Source: an uncultured Prevotella sp. (GTDB lineage Bacteria > Bacteroidota > Bacteroidia > Bacteroidales > Bacteroidaceae). From it: a stretch of DNA of 33,547 nucleotides. Below the pieces are notes generated by a model. It was not told the DNA's origin and ran no database searches. It saw nothing but the letters and a program-made list of their open reading frames with translations. The DNA is taken from the NCBI GenBank assembly GCA_900771975.1, contig CAAGPV010000029.1:1-33547 (forward strand). The letters are read 5' to 3'. Positions 6,562-13,600 of this stretch are shown piece after piece; within the stretch, counting starts at the first letter, position 1, and every line of letters starts with the position of its first letter. The position numbers and the translations under genes are program-made.

Positions 6562-8865
6562 TTATTTTCTTATTACTACTTTCTTTCCATTCACGATGTA
6601 AAGGCCTGATTGGGTCAAGTTGTTCATGCGCTGACCATTCAGGTTGTAGATGGTCTTTGGCTCGTTGTTAGCTACATTGATGCCATTGATGCCTGTTGTG
6701 CTGCCGTCGAAACTGAAGCCCTTTGCAGTGGCGTCTGATTCAGGCACTGCTAAGTAGGCTGTTCCTGCCTTTACAGAGAATGCGCCGCCTTCGTCTGCGC
6801 CCCAGTAGAAGCCTAAACCTGTCTTCTCGTCATAGTTGTTGTAAGCCAACTTATAGTATTTGTAGCCGTTTTCTGCTGTAAAGATGCCGCCATTCTCGGG
6901 TGCTGGTTTCAGTTGGTTGGCTGGGAGAGTTGTAGTCTCTGTGGTCTTTGGGAAGTAGTAGGGGGTGGCGTTTTCAAAGCCAACTACTAAAACGCCAGTG
7001 TTGGCAGGAACATAATATCCATTTATTGTTCCGGTAGCATCCGTAACAGAGTAATCTTTATCAGTCAATTCATTCGTTGATATTTTTCCATTTGTTACAC
7101 TTACGCCATACACTTCAACAATATCATGAGGAAAAACCACATCTTTGCTTGAACTAAAGGTTGCATAGTAAAATCCATCTTTATCCTGTGCAATGAAGTT
7201 GAGTGTATCGGAAGTTGCTTCCGAAGTTATAGCCACGAGCTTGATGGTGACGGTTTTAATTTGGATACTTGCAGTACATGTAAATGTTACAGCATGAGCA
7301 TTGCCTGTCCATGTAGGAGAATTCCAGGTGTCCTCTGATGCTGTAAAAGTACCTTTATTAGCAAGATTGTATGAAATTTCTGAAAGATTATATCCGTCTG
7401 GTGCAGTGAATGTGATAGAACCTTCAGGATAGACACGTAAATTTATTATATCACCCTTATAATTTTTAAAGATGCAAGTACCGTAGTTTCCATTCGTAGC
7501 AGTCATTACAACTCCATCCACTTTCAATTCCTTACCAGAAATGACATTTTCGCCTGTTATATCATTAGAGTTCAATGGAGTAATTCCCCAAACATTAGGA
7601 TTTTCGGTAAAGTCAAATACGATATTATTGTTCTTGGTATATGTGCAGCGCTTTTCTGTTCCCACATTGCCATACTGGTCTACGACTACTGCATGAAGGA
7701 TAACTTGGTCGCCATCGTTCTCTGCTGAGATGTTCACCGGCTCGCTATATACAGGGCTATCTGCAGTTGCTGTGCTTCCGATTGCATAATGGATAGTAGA
7801 GGTGGCATCTGTCGTTTCAGGCAAAGAGAGCGTTACATTGAAGGCATTCTTGAAGATCTTCGACTCATCGCTGAATACAGGTTGATCCGGTTTGATGGTA
7901 TAGGTAGCTTCTGCTTTAACGTCGTCAGCACCTTCTGCCACAGCAATAGCCTTTACCGTTGTGCCACTTACGGTTACGTCAAATGGAGCCGTATATTTCG
8001 TTGAGCTTGTTGTTGGTTCGTCGCCATTGGTGGTATAATATACCGCTGCGCCCTCGGTAGCATTGAGGGTAACCTTTACAGGAGCTTTGACAACTGTTGA
8101 TGTTGCGGGGTCGATAGAAAGAGAGATGCTATAAGCCACTGTCAACCCTGTTACCTCGTATGCTGGGCTTGTCACGTTGCCAACAGTTGCGGTAACGGAG
8201 CAAGAGGTCGTGCCAGCAGATAGCGTTGCAGGAGTCGTCGTCCACTTGATACCGTCTTTAATTTCTGCTGTAGTGTTGTCGTCGTAGGTTCCAGTTACAG
8301 TGAGGCCTGTCGGATCAAATGCTTCACCGGCATTGTAAGTAGTCTTGGTTGGAGTGCCGGAGATGGCGAGACTTTTGAGGGTAGCACCTTGTTCATATGT
8401 TACAGTAATAGTTTTAAATGAGAACGTACCATTAGTTACTGTTAATTTCACAGCATTGCTTGAACCACTCCAACTAATTGCACCCGAAGAAACTTTTACT
8501 GTTCCGTTATCAGCTGTCATACTCTTACCTTCTTTGCTACCTTTTACTGATTTTATAGCTGAAATTATACAATTAGAAGGTGCTTTGATAGTTATTGTGT
8601 AATCCTTATATGCGCGTAATTCACCATTTTTTTTAATATAGCCCTTGGTTTGGGAAGTTCCATTATTGTAAGTAATTGATACGCCATCAGTATTGGTTCC
8701 ACTAAGGTTTATTGGTAGACTAATTTGGCCATCATATTTCGTTCCAAACAAGGCATTCCAGTCAGGACCCAATGTGGAATCTTTAGCCCATGCATTTGCC
8801 CCCCCCACTGCTATAAGCAGACAGACGAGTAGGAGCGTCTTAAAATTGAGTAATGCTTTTTTCAT
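6562..8865 (-). CDS. Secreted multi-domain surface protein with Ig-like and CHB_HEX-type domains
   Basis: A 767-residue secreted protein with a signal peptide in residues 1-27 (cleavage near ANAWA). Residues about 60-158 and 450-544 are two copies of a beta-rich module I cannot name. Residues about 162-245 resemble bacterial Ig-like group 3 (AFDPTGLTVTGTYDDNTTAEI region). Residues 247-325 resemble the chitobiase C-terminal type domain (YYTTNGDEPTTSST), and 328-412 look like a divergent second copy. The C-terminus (TIYNLNGQRM, then GLYIVNGKKVVIRK) is the tail typical of Prevotella exported proteins and resembles type IX secretion sorting tails. No catalytic domain is seen, so adhesion or glycan binding is a guess. 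A run of eight G lies in the signal-peptide codons. Confidence 0.8.
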   Translation of the reverse strand: MKKALLNFKTLLLVCLLIAVGGANAWAKDSTLGPDWNALFGTKYDGQISLPINLSGTNTDGVSITYNNGTSQTKGYIKKNGELRAYKDYTITIKAPSNCIISAIKSVKGSKEGKSMTADNGTVKVSSGAISWSGSSNAVKLTVTNGTFSFKTITVTYEQGATLKSLAISGTPTKTTYNAGEAFDPTGLTVTGTYDDNTTAEIKDGIKWTTTPATLSAGTTSCSVTATVGNVTSPAYEVTGLTVAYSISLSIDPATSTVVKAPVKVTLNATEGAAVYYTTNGDEPTTSSTKYTAPFDVTVSGTTVKAIAVAEGADDVKAEATYTIKPDQPVFSDESKIFKNAFNVTLSLPETTDATSTIHYAIGSTATADSPVYSEPVNISAENDGDQVILHAVVVDQYGNVGTEKRCTYTKNNNIVFDFTENPNVWGITPLNSNDITGENVISGKELKVDGVVMTATNGNYGTCIFKNYKGDIINLRVYPEGSITFTAPDGYNLSEISYNLANKGTFTASEDTWNSPTWTGNAHAVTFTCTASIQIKTVTIKLVAITSEATSDTLNFIAQDKDGFYYATFSSSKDVVFPHDIVEVYGVSVTNGKISTNELTDKDYSVTDATGTINGYYVPANTGVLVVGFENATPYYFPKTTETTTLPANQLKPAPENGGIFTAENGYKYYKLAYNNYDEKTGLGFYWGADEGGAFSVKAGTAYLAVPESDATAKGFSFDGSTTGINGINVANNEPKTIYNLNGQRMNNLTQSGLYIVNGKKVVIRK
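8799..8806 (-). repeat. G8 homopolymer tract in signal-peptide codons
   Basis: Eight consecutive C on the plus strand, read as G8 in the gene, spanning codons 20-23 (Val-Gly-Gly-Ala) of the secreted protein. The frame is open in this sequence. Gain or loss of one G would stop synthesis soon after the signal peptide. Confidence 0.95.
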
Positions 8866-8978
8866 AATTTATGAATTAATGATTAATAATTAAAAAATAT
8901 ATTTCAAGTTATAAAATCTTCGTAAGCATGTGTAATAAATTGATAGTGAGAGATTTTTTTGTTCTTTCATCACGGTTG

Positions 8979-8986
8979 CAAATATA
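8979..8986 (-). promoter_or_regulatory. Promoter -7 box (TATATTTG) for the surface protein
   Basis: Read on the minus strand this is TATATTTG, an exact TAnnTTTG match, about 114 nt upstream of the surface-protein ATG. A TTG at 9012-9014 on that strand is slightly further than the usual -33 spacing. Confidence 0.55.
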
Positions 8987-9133
8987 CGATATTTATGCAA
9001 GATGGTTGTTACAATTCTATAAAAAAATTGTTTGGCTTGAAAAATTTTCTGTTTACTTTACAATTTTACTATATTTTTTGTCCTGTTTCCTTCTCTTGCA
9101 TAAAAAGAATTCATCCTTAGGGGAGCTTATTCT

Positions 9134-9274
9134 ATGAAAGGAACGCCGCATGCATATAGTCGAAATCTGCAGAGTGCCATTGGAAATCAGCGGCTTACGG
9201 TTGGGGTTGTTCTTTCAACTCAGCATTTCGTTATTGATGTCCCTTTGCATTTCTTACACTTTTTATTTGTCTAA
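9134..9274 (+). CDS. 46-codon ORF in a GC-richer island
   Basis: This frame begins ATG at 9134 (MKGTPHAYSRNLQSAIG) and stops at 9272, giving 46 residues. The segment from about 9140 to 9250 is visibly richer in G and C than the AT-rich sequence on both sides, which suggests an embedded functional or transferred element. The minus strand is broken by stops. I recognise no family. It may be a real small gene, the remnant of one, or a dispersed intergenic repeat. Confidence 0.25.
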   Translation: MKGTPHAYSRNLQSAIGNQRLTVGVVLSTQHFVIDVPLHFLHFLFV

Positions 9275-9311
9275 ATAGTAGCAATATATGCCAATTATTC
9301 ATTTTTTCTGA

Positions 9312-9340
9312 TTGATTATCAAGATAAAACATTATATTTG
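9312..9340 (+). promoter_or_regulatory. Promoter of the DUF1016 gene (TTG ... TATATTTG)
   Basis: TTG at 9312-9314 and TATATTTG at 9333-9340 are separated by 18 nt, close to the Bacteroidetes -33/-7 layout. Transcription would start near 9346, so translation must start at 9363 rather than at the upstream in-frame ATG at 9312. Confidence 0.65.
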
Positions 9341-9356
9341 TAACATTAAATGTTTT
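9326..9356. promoter_or_regulatory. Inverted repeat over the DUF1016 promoter, possible operator
   Basis: AAAACATT (9326-9333) and AATGTTTT (9349-9356) are exact reverse complements 15 nt apart. They flank the -7 box and include the predicted start site. A nested 13-nt palindrome sits at 9342-9354. A repressor site is plausible, but the AT-rich context makes chance occurrence possible. Confidence 0.3.
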
Positions 9357-9362
9357 GGAATA

Positions 9363-9770
9363 ATGGCAAAGAAAAACATAGACTTATCTGTAGCCCTTCA
9401 TGATAATAGTGACTATAAGGACTGGCTTGTAGAATTGAAAGAAAGATTTTATAGCCATCGCCTTAAAGCATCGCTTGCCACCAACGGCTATTTGTTGGAC
9501 TTCTATTGGAAATTGGGACGAGACATCGAAGCCAAACAATATGCCAATACTTACGGCTCTGGCTTTTATAAGAATCTCAGTCAGGACTTGAAGAACGAGA
9601 TGCCTGGAGTAAAAGGTTTCTCGCCTATAAACTTGCGCTATATGAGTAAGTTTTTCAAACTCTATGCTCCTTTATATAGAAATATTCCGCAGACTGCGGA
9701 ACTTTTCTCTGATTCGTTGTCAGACTCAAATGTTCCGCAAGTTGCGGAACAATCTAAAAAACGTCAATAG
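9363..9770 (+). pseudogene. DUF1016 (YhcG-type) nuclease, N-terminal part before an amber codon
   Basis: This 135-codon segment starts MAKKNIDLSVALHD at 9363, chosen because the promoter excludes the upstream ATG. It carries the DUF1016 N-terminal domain (WLVELKERF, GRDIEAKQ, GFSPINLRYMSKFFKLY) and then a linker with two palindromic VPQ.AE-type units at 9684-9750. TAG at 9768-9770 ends it. The same frame continues without a shift into PVDDFKMLFSIPWDHH and the nuclease domain, so one nonsense change splits what is normally a single protein of about 380 residues. YhcG proteins are PDDEXK nucleases often found with restriction or mobile loci. None are adjacent here. Confidence 0.8.
9684..9750 (+). 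repeat. Two palindromic 48-nt-spaced units in the DUF1016 linker
   Basis: TTCCGCA-gac-TGCGGAA (9685-9701) and GTTCCGCAA-g-TTGCGGAAC (9732-9750) are perfect inverted repeats starting 16 codons apart. They encode IPQTAE and VPQVAE. Both are in frame in the linker between the two DUF1016 domains. Confidence 0.85.
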
Positions 9771-9788
9771 CCTGTTGATGATTTCAAG

Positions 9789-10508
9789 ATGTTGTTCTCC
9801 ATTCCTTGGGACCACCATCGCCGTATCATAGATAAGTGCAAGGGCAATATGGACAAAGCCCTGTTCTTTGTAAGGAAGACATGGGAGAATAACTGGGGGC
9901 GTGATGCATTGCTTAATTGGCTCGACACAGACCTATATGAGCGTGATGGCAAAGCTGTTACCAATTTCCAATCTACACTTTCTGCTGTGCAGAGTGATTT
10001 AGCACAGCAAATGACAAAAGATCCGTATCAATTTGACTTCCTCAATCTGAGAGAGAAATTTGACGAGCGAGACATCGAAGATGAATTGGTGAACAATGTG
10101 ACACGTTTCCTCTTGGAACTCGGAAAAGGCTTCTCGTATATGGGCAGACAATTCCGTTTGGAGGTAGGACAACAGGAATTCTTCCCAGACTTGTTGTTTT
10201 ACAATGCCCACCTCCATGCCTATGTAGTCATAGAGCTAAAAGCCCAGTCGTTCCATCCATCATTCTTGGGACAACTAAGTTTCTATGTATCTGCCATCAA
10301 CCACCAATTCAAGACCGAAATAGACAATCCTACCATTGGCCTGCTTATCTGTAAGGACAAAGACAACGTAGTGGCTAAATATGCCTTGGAGTCATACAAG
10401 GAACCAATGGGTATATCGGAATATCAGCTCTCCAAACTCTTCCCGAAAGACTTCAAATCATCTATGCCGACTATCGAGGAATTGGAAAATGAGTTGAAAG
10501 ATAACTAA
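9789..10508 (+). CDS. DUF1016 (YhcG-type) PDDEXK nuclease domain, C-terminal part after the amber codon
   Basis: This segment starts at ATG 9789, 18 nt after the amber codon and in the same frame as the N-terminal part, giving 239 residues. The conserved IPWDHH motif opens it. The PD-(D/E)xK active site is intact: Asp134 in FFPDLLFYN, and Glu149 with Lys151 in VIELKAQ. A downstream glutamine-rich stretch (SFLGQLSFYVSAINHQF) matches the family. It could be made by re-initiation at 9789, which would leave two separate subunits. It could also be a dead remnant, or made by amber readthrough. The catalytic residues have not decayed, so any loss of function must be recent. Solitary: no restriction or toxin partner is seen. 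Confidence 0.8.
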   Translation: MLFSIPWDHHRRIIDKCKGNMDKALFFVRKTWENNWGRDALLNWLDTDLYERDGKAVTNFQSTLSAVQSDLAQQMTKDPYQFDFLNLREKFDERDIEDELVNNVTRFLLELGKGFSYMGRQFRLEVGQQEFFPDLLFYNAHLHAYVVIELKAQSFHPSFLGQLSFYVSAINHQFKTEIDNPTIGLLICKDKDNVVAKYALESYKEPMGISEYQLSKLFPKDFKSSMPTIEELENELKDN

Positions 10509-10541
10509 AAGTAACGGAACTGTTTTTGCATGAAAAATAAC

Positions 10542-10562
10542 CACTGAAAGTGTGCTTTTTTT
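10542..10562 (+). terminator. Weak terminator after the DUF1016 gene
   Basis: A short stem (CACT at 10542-10545 with AGTG at 10549-10552) is followed shortly by about eight T ending at 10562. The stem is only 4 bp, so the call is tentative. The rest of 10509-10660 holds no gene. Confidence 0.3.
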
Positions 10563-10664
10563 AAGATAAGACAGGGTGTTGTTCTTCTCGCCCGCTTTGT
10601 TGAAGTCAGGTTGGGTTAGCCCGGGAATGGAAAGGGGGAGGCAATTATTTTAGGAAGAAAATTG

Positions 10665-10693
10665 TTGTAGTTTGAAAAAAGTTTGTAACTTTG
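10665..10693 (+). promoter_or_regulatory. Promoter of yceD-rpmF-fabH (TTG ... TAACTTTG)
   Basis: TTG at 10665-10667 and TAACTTTG at 10686-10693 are 18 nt apart, a good Bacteroidetes promoter. The predicted start is about 10698-10701, immediately before the ATG at 10702, so the message would be leaderless or nearly so. Confidence 0.75.
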
Positions 10694-10701
10694 CAACCCA
10701 A

Positions 10702-11226
10702 ATGTGTAGTTTAGAGCCACTTAAGATAGATTTAAAAGGTCTGAAGCAAGGGCTTAATAGCTTTGAATTCGACCTTGATGATGCTTACTTCAAGGCGATA
10801 GACGCCCCGGAAGTTCATCGTGGCAACGTCCACTTGGCGTTGTCGGTAGAGCGTGTGGGCGATTTTTTCACATTTGTGTTTAAGGAAAAAGGCGTTGTGG
10901 TCATTCCTTGCGATATCTGTTTGGACGATATGGAACAGGAGATAGAAGCAGAAAACGAATTGGCCGCAAAGTTTGGAGAAGAATACTCAGAAGGCGACGA
11001 CTGCGTGATTGTGGCCGAGAACGAAGGAATGCTCGATATTGCGTGGCTCGCTTACGAATTTATAGCTTTGGCCATCCCCATCAGGCACGTACACACACCT
11101 GGAAAGTGTAACCCTGCCATGATAAGTGTGATAGAACAGCACACTGCCGCCCGAAGCGGTGAGGCGATGGAAGAGACTGTGGATCCGCGCTGGAGTAAAC
11201 TTCAAAATCTGAAATTGGAAGAATAA
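10702..11226 (+). CDS. yceD: YceD/DUF177 family protein
   Basis: A 174-residue DUF177 protein, a family encoded directly before rpmF in most bacteria and linked to ribosome or 23S rRNA accumulation in plants and bacteria. The domain shows the usual FVFKEKGVVVIPCDICLD block, in which a Cys pair (CDIC) sits early, and an acidic central stretch (EEYSEGDDC). I start it at 10702 (MCSLEPLKIDL) because an upstream in-frame ATG at 10672 lies inside the promoter, before the predicted transcription start. It is 24 nt ahead of rpmF and co-transcribed with rpmF and fabH. Confidence 0.88.
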   Translation: MCSLEPLKIDLKGLKQGLNSFEFDLDDAYFKAIDAPEVHRGNVHLALSVERVGDFFTFVFKEKGVVVIPCDICLDDMEQEIEAENELAAKFGEEYSEGDDCVIVAENEGMLDIAWLAYEFIALAIPIRHVHTPGKCNPAMISVIEQHTAARSGEAMEETVDPRWSKLQNLKLEE

Positions 11227-11250
11227 AAACATTAAAAATTTTAAGAAAAA

Positions 11251-11436
11251 ATGGCACATCCTAAAAGAAGACAGTCAAAGACTCGTACACTTAAAAGAAG
11301 AACTCACGATAAGGCAGTAGCCCCCACATTGGCATTATGCCCCAATTGCGGTGCTTATTATGTCTATCACACGGTATGTCCTACTTGTGGCTATTATCGT
11401 GGAAAAGTTGCTATCGTAAAGGAAGTAGCAGAATAA
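11251..11436 (+). CDS. rpmF: Large-subunit ribosomal protein bL32
   Basis: A 61-residue ribosomal protein beginning MAHPKRRQSKTRT, the standard bL32 N-terminus, with a basic first third. A zinc ribbon follows with Cys30, Cys33, Cys43 and Cys46 (CPNC and CPTC), so this is the zinc-binding form. It lies between yceD and fabH, the conserved arrangement, with only 3 nt before fabH. Confidence 0.97.
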   Translation: MAHPKRRQSKTRTLKRRTHDKAVAPTLALCPNCGAYYVYHTVCPTCGYYRGKVAIVKEVAE

Positions 11437-11439
11437 TCA

Positions 11440-12453
11440 ATGGAAAAAATCAACGCGATAATCACTGGCATTGGTGGTTATGTTCCCGACTATATCCTCA
11501 ATAACGAGGAATTGTCGCGGATGGTAGACACCAGTGACGAGTGGATTACGACACGTGTTGGCATTAAGGAACGTCACATCCTGACAGAAGAAGGTCTGGG
11601 AACAAGCTATATGGCCCGTAAGGCTGCCAAGCAGCTTCTTCAGAAGACCGGTGTCGATCCAGACACCATTGATGCATTGATTGTGACCACCACCACTCCC
11701 GACTACAAGTTTCCCTCCACCGCTTCCATTGTCTTGGGCAAGTTAGGTCTGAAGAACGCCTTTGCTTTCGACTTTGAGGCAGCATGTTGCGGATTCCTCT
11801 ATTCGTTGGACGTGGCTGCATCGATGATTCAGAGCGGACGCTACAAGAAGATTATCGTCATCGGGGCAGACAAGATGTCGTCGCTGGTCGACTATACCGA
11901 CCGCCAGACCTGTGTGCTCTTCGGCGATGGTGCCGGTGCTGTGCTTGTTGAGGCAACCACTGAGGAGAATGTGGGCGTGCGCGATTCCTATCTTCGCACC
12001 GATGGCAAGGGCTTGCCGTTCCTCCACATGAAGGCAGGTGGTTCTGTTTGTCCAGCTTCAAGGTTCACAGTCGACCATCGTCTTCACTACCTCTATCAGG
12101 AGGGGCGCACCGTCTTCCGCTATGCCGTTACCAACATGAGCAACGATGTGGTGGAGATAATGAAGCGCAACAACCTTACTGACGCCGATGTCAAGTGGGT
12201 GGTTCCCCACGAAGCCAATCTGCGCATTATAGAAGCGGTGGCCAAGCGTGCGGAGATTTCTCTGGACAAGGTAATGATCAACATCGACCGTTACGGCAAT
12301 ACCAGTGCTGCCACCATCCCATTGGCATTATGGGACAACGAGCACCGTTTGCATAAAGGCGACAACGTCATCTTCACCGCTTTCGGTGCAGGTTTTGTTC
12401 ATGGAGCCTCTTTCTATAAGTGGGCATACGATGGCGAGAATGTAGGAAAATAG
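11440..12453 (+). CDS. fabH: Beta-ketoacyl-ACP synthase III
   Basis: FabH condenses acetyl-CoA (or a branched primer) with malonyl-ACP to start type II fatty-acid synthesis in the cytoplasm. The protein is 337 residues. The catalytic triad is visible: Cys116 in FEAACCGF, His257 in VPHEAN and Asn287 in YGNTSA. The N-terminus ITGIGGYVPDYILNN and the primer-site region DTSDEWITTRVGI are standard. It follows rpmF by 3 nt, so translation may be coupled, and it ends before a terminator. It is the last gene of the yceD-rpmF-fabH message. Confidence 0.96.
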   Translation: MEKINAIITGIGGYVPDYILNNEELSRMVDTSDEWITTRVGIKERHILTEEGLGTSYMARKAAKQLLQKTGVDPDTIDALIVTTTTPDYKFPSTASIVLGKLGLKNAFAFDFEAACCGFLYSLDVAASMIQSGRYKKIIVIGADKMSSLVDYTDRQTCVLFGDGAGAVLVEATTEENVGVRDSYLRTDGKGLPFLHMKAGGSVCPASRFTVDHRLHYLYQEGRTVFRYAVTNMSNDVVEIMKRNNLTDADVKWVVPHEANLRIIEAVAKRAEISLDKVMINIDRYGNTSAATIPLALWDNEHRLHKGDNVIFTAFGAGFVHGASFYKWAYDGENVGK

Positions 12454-12496
12454 CGAAAGGCATCCTTTCCTTTCGTTCAATGCAGACCATAAAATT

Positions 12497-12535
12497 AAGA
12501 GGTGCTCTTCTGGAAAGTCAAGGGCACCTCTTTTT
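12497..12535 (+). terminator. Terminator after fabH
   Basis: A 9-bp stem (AAGAGGTGC at 12497-12505 with GCACCTCTT at 12524-12532), an 18-nt loop and a T run to 12535. It separates fabH from era, which has its own promoter. Confidence 0.75.
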
Positions 12536-12609
12536 GTCTTTAGTCTTGAAAACCGTTAAAACTAAGAACATTCTTTGCGGCAGACAAGACAATATCTCGT
12601 GAAAATAGT

Positions 12610-12617
12610 TATCTTTG
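12610..12617 (+). promoter_or_regulatory. Promoter -7 box (TATCTTTG) for era
   Basis: An exact TAnnTTTG match followed by C, 20 nt upstream of the era ATG. The -33 side is weak. It lies after the fabH terminator. Confidence 0.6.
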
Positions 12618-12636
12618 CAGCAAAGTAGGATTTAAG

Positions 12637-13521
12637 ATGAAGCACAAGGCAGGATTTGTAAATATTGTAGGCAACCCCAATGTGGGCAAGTCCACACTGA
12701 TGAATCAGTTGGTAGGCGAACGCATCAGCATAGCCACCTTTAAAGCTCAAACCACGCGTCACCGCATCATGGGCATCGTCAACACGGAAGACATGCAAAT
12801 CGTCTTTTCCGACACCCCTGGTGTGTTGAAACCCAACTACAAGATGCAGGAGATGATGCTGGCCTTCTCGGAGAGTGCCCTCGCCGATGCCGATATCCTG
12901 CTCTACGTCACCGATGTGGTGGAAGACCCCGAGAAAAATCAGGACTTCCTCGACAAGGTAAGGAAGATGACCATACCCGTGCTTCTGCTCATCAACAAGA
13001 TTGACGAAAGCGACCAGAAGAAGCTGATCTCCCTTGTCGAGAAATGGCATTCGTTGCTACCTAAAGCCGAAATCCTTCCCCTCTCCGCCAAAAACAAGTT
13101 TGGCATAGACGTTCTGTTGAAGCGCATCAAGGAGTTGCTGCCCGAGAGTCCCGCCTTTTTCGACAAAGACCAGCTCACCGACAAACCCGCCCGCTTCTTT
13201 GTGTCTGAAATCATTCGTGAGAAGATATTGCGCTACTACGACAAGGAGATACCCTATTCGGTAGAGGTGGGTGTGGAGCGTTTCAAGGAGGAAGACAAAC
13301 TCATCCACATCAATGCCGTCATCTATGTAGAGCGCGACTCCCAGAAAGGCATCATCATCGGCCATCAGGGGCAGGCGCTAAAGAAAGTCTCTACCGAGGC
13401 ACGGCGTTCGTTAGAGAAGTTCTTCGGCAAGAAGATATTTTTGGAAACCTTTGTGAAAGTAGATAAAGACTGGCGCAATTCTCAGAAAGAGTTGAACCAG
13501 TTTGGTTATAACCCCGAGTAA
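12637..13521 (+). CDS. era: GTPase Era
   Basis: Era is an essential GTPase that binds the 3' end of 16S rRNA during small-subunit maturation. The 294-residue protein has the G domain first: G1 GNPNVGKST (12-20), the G2 Thr near residues 39-40, G3 DTPG (59-62) and G4 NKID (120-123). The C-terminal KH domain for RNA contact lies at about 200-294, with the GxxG-like segment GIIIGHQGQALK. Length and order match the family. It lies between fabH and der, each with separate terminators. Confidence 0.97.
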   Translation: MKHKAGFVNIVGNPNVGKSTLMNQLVGERISIATFKAQTTRHRIMGIVNTEDMQIVFSDTPGVLKPNYKMQEMMLAFSESALADADILLYVTDVVEDPEKNQDFLDKVRKMTIPVLLLINKIDESDQKKLISLVEKWHSLLPKAEILPLSAKNKFGIDVLLKRIKELLPESPAFFDKDQLTDKPARFFVSEIIREKILRYYDKEIPYSVEVGVERFKEEDKLIHINAVIYVERDSQKGIIIGHQGQALKKVSTEARRSLEKFFGKKIFLETFVKVDKDWRNSQKELNQFGYNPE

Positions 13522-13524
13522 CTG

Positions 13525-13550
13525 AGCCGGTGGGCCTATGCCGGCTTTTT
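13525..13550 (+). terminator. Terminator after era
   Basis: AGCCGG (13525-13530) pairs with CCGGCT (13541-13546) around a 10-nt loop and runs into five T (13546-13550). The stem is short but GC-rich and sits 4 nt after the era stop. Confidence 0.65.
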
Positions 13551-13600
13551 ATGCTCTTACCCTCAACTGTATGCGAGGGGAATAAAAATTTTTATAGTTT

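Noticed and set aside
8928..9137. 69-codon hydrophobic open frame on the plus strand
   Set aside because: It overlaps the surface-protein promoter, its hydrophobicity follows from T-rich sequence, and no start signal is seen.
13592..13599. TATAGTTT as a der promoter
   Set aside because: It departs from TAnnTTTG at the last base and would put the transcription start inside the coding sequence.
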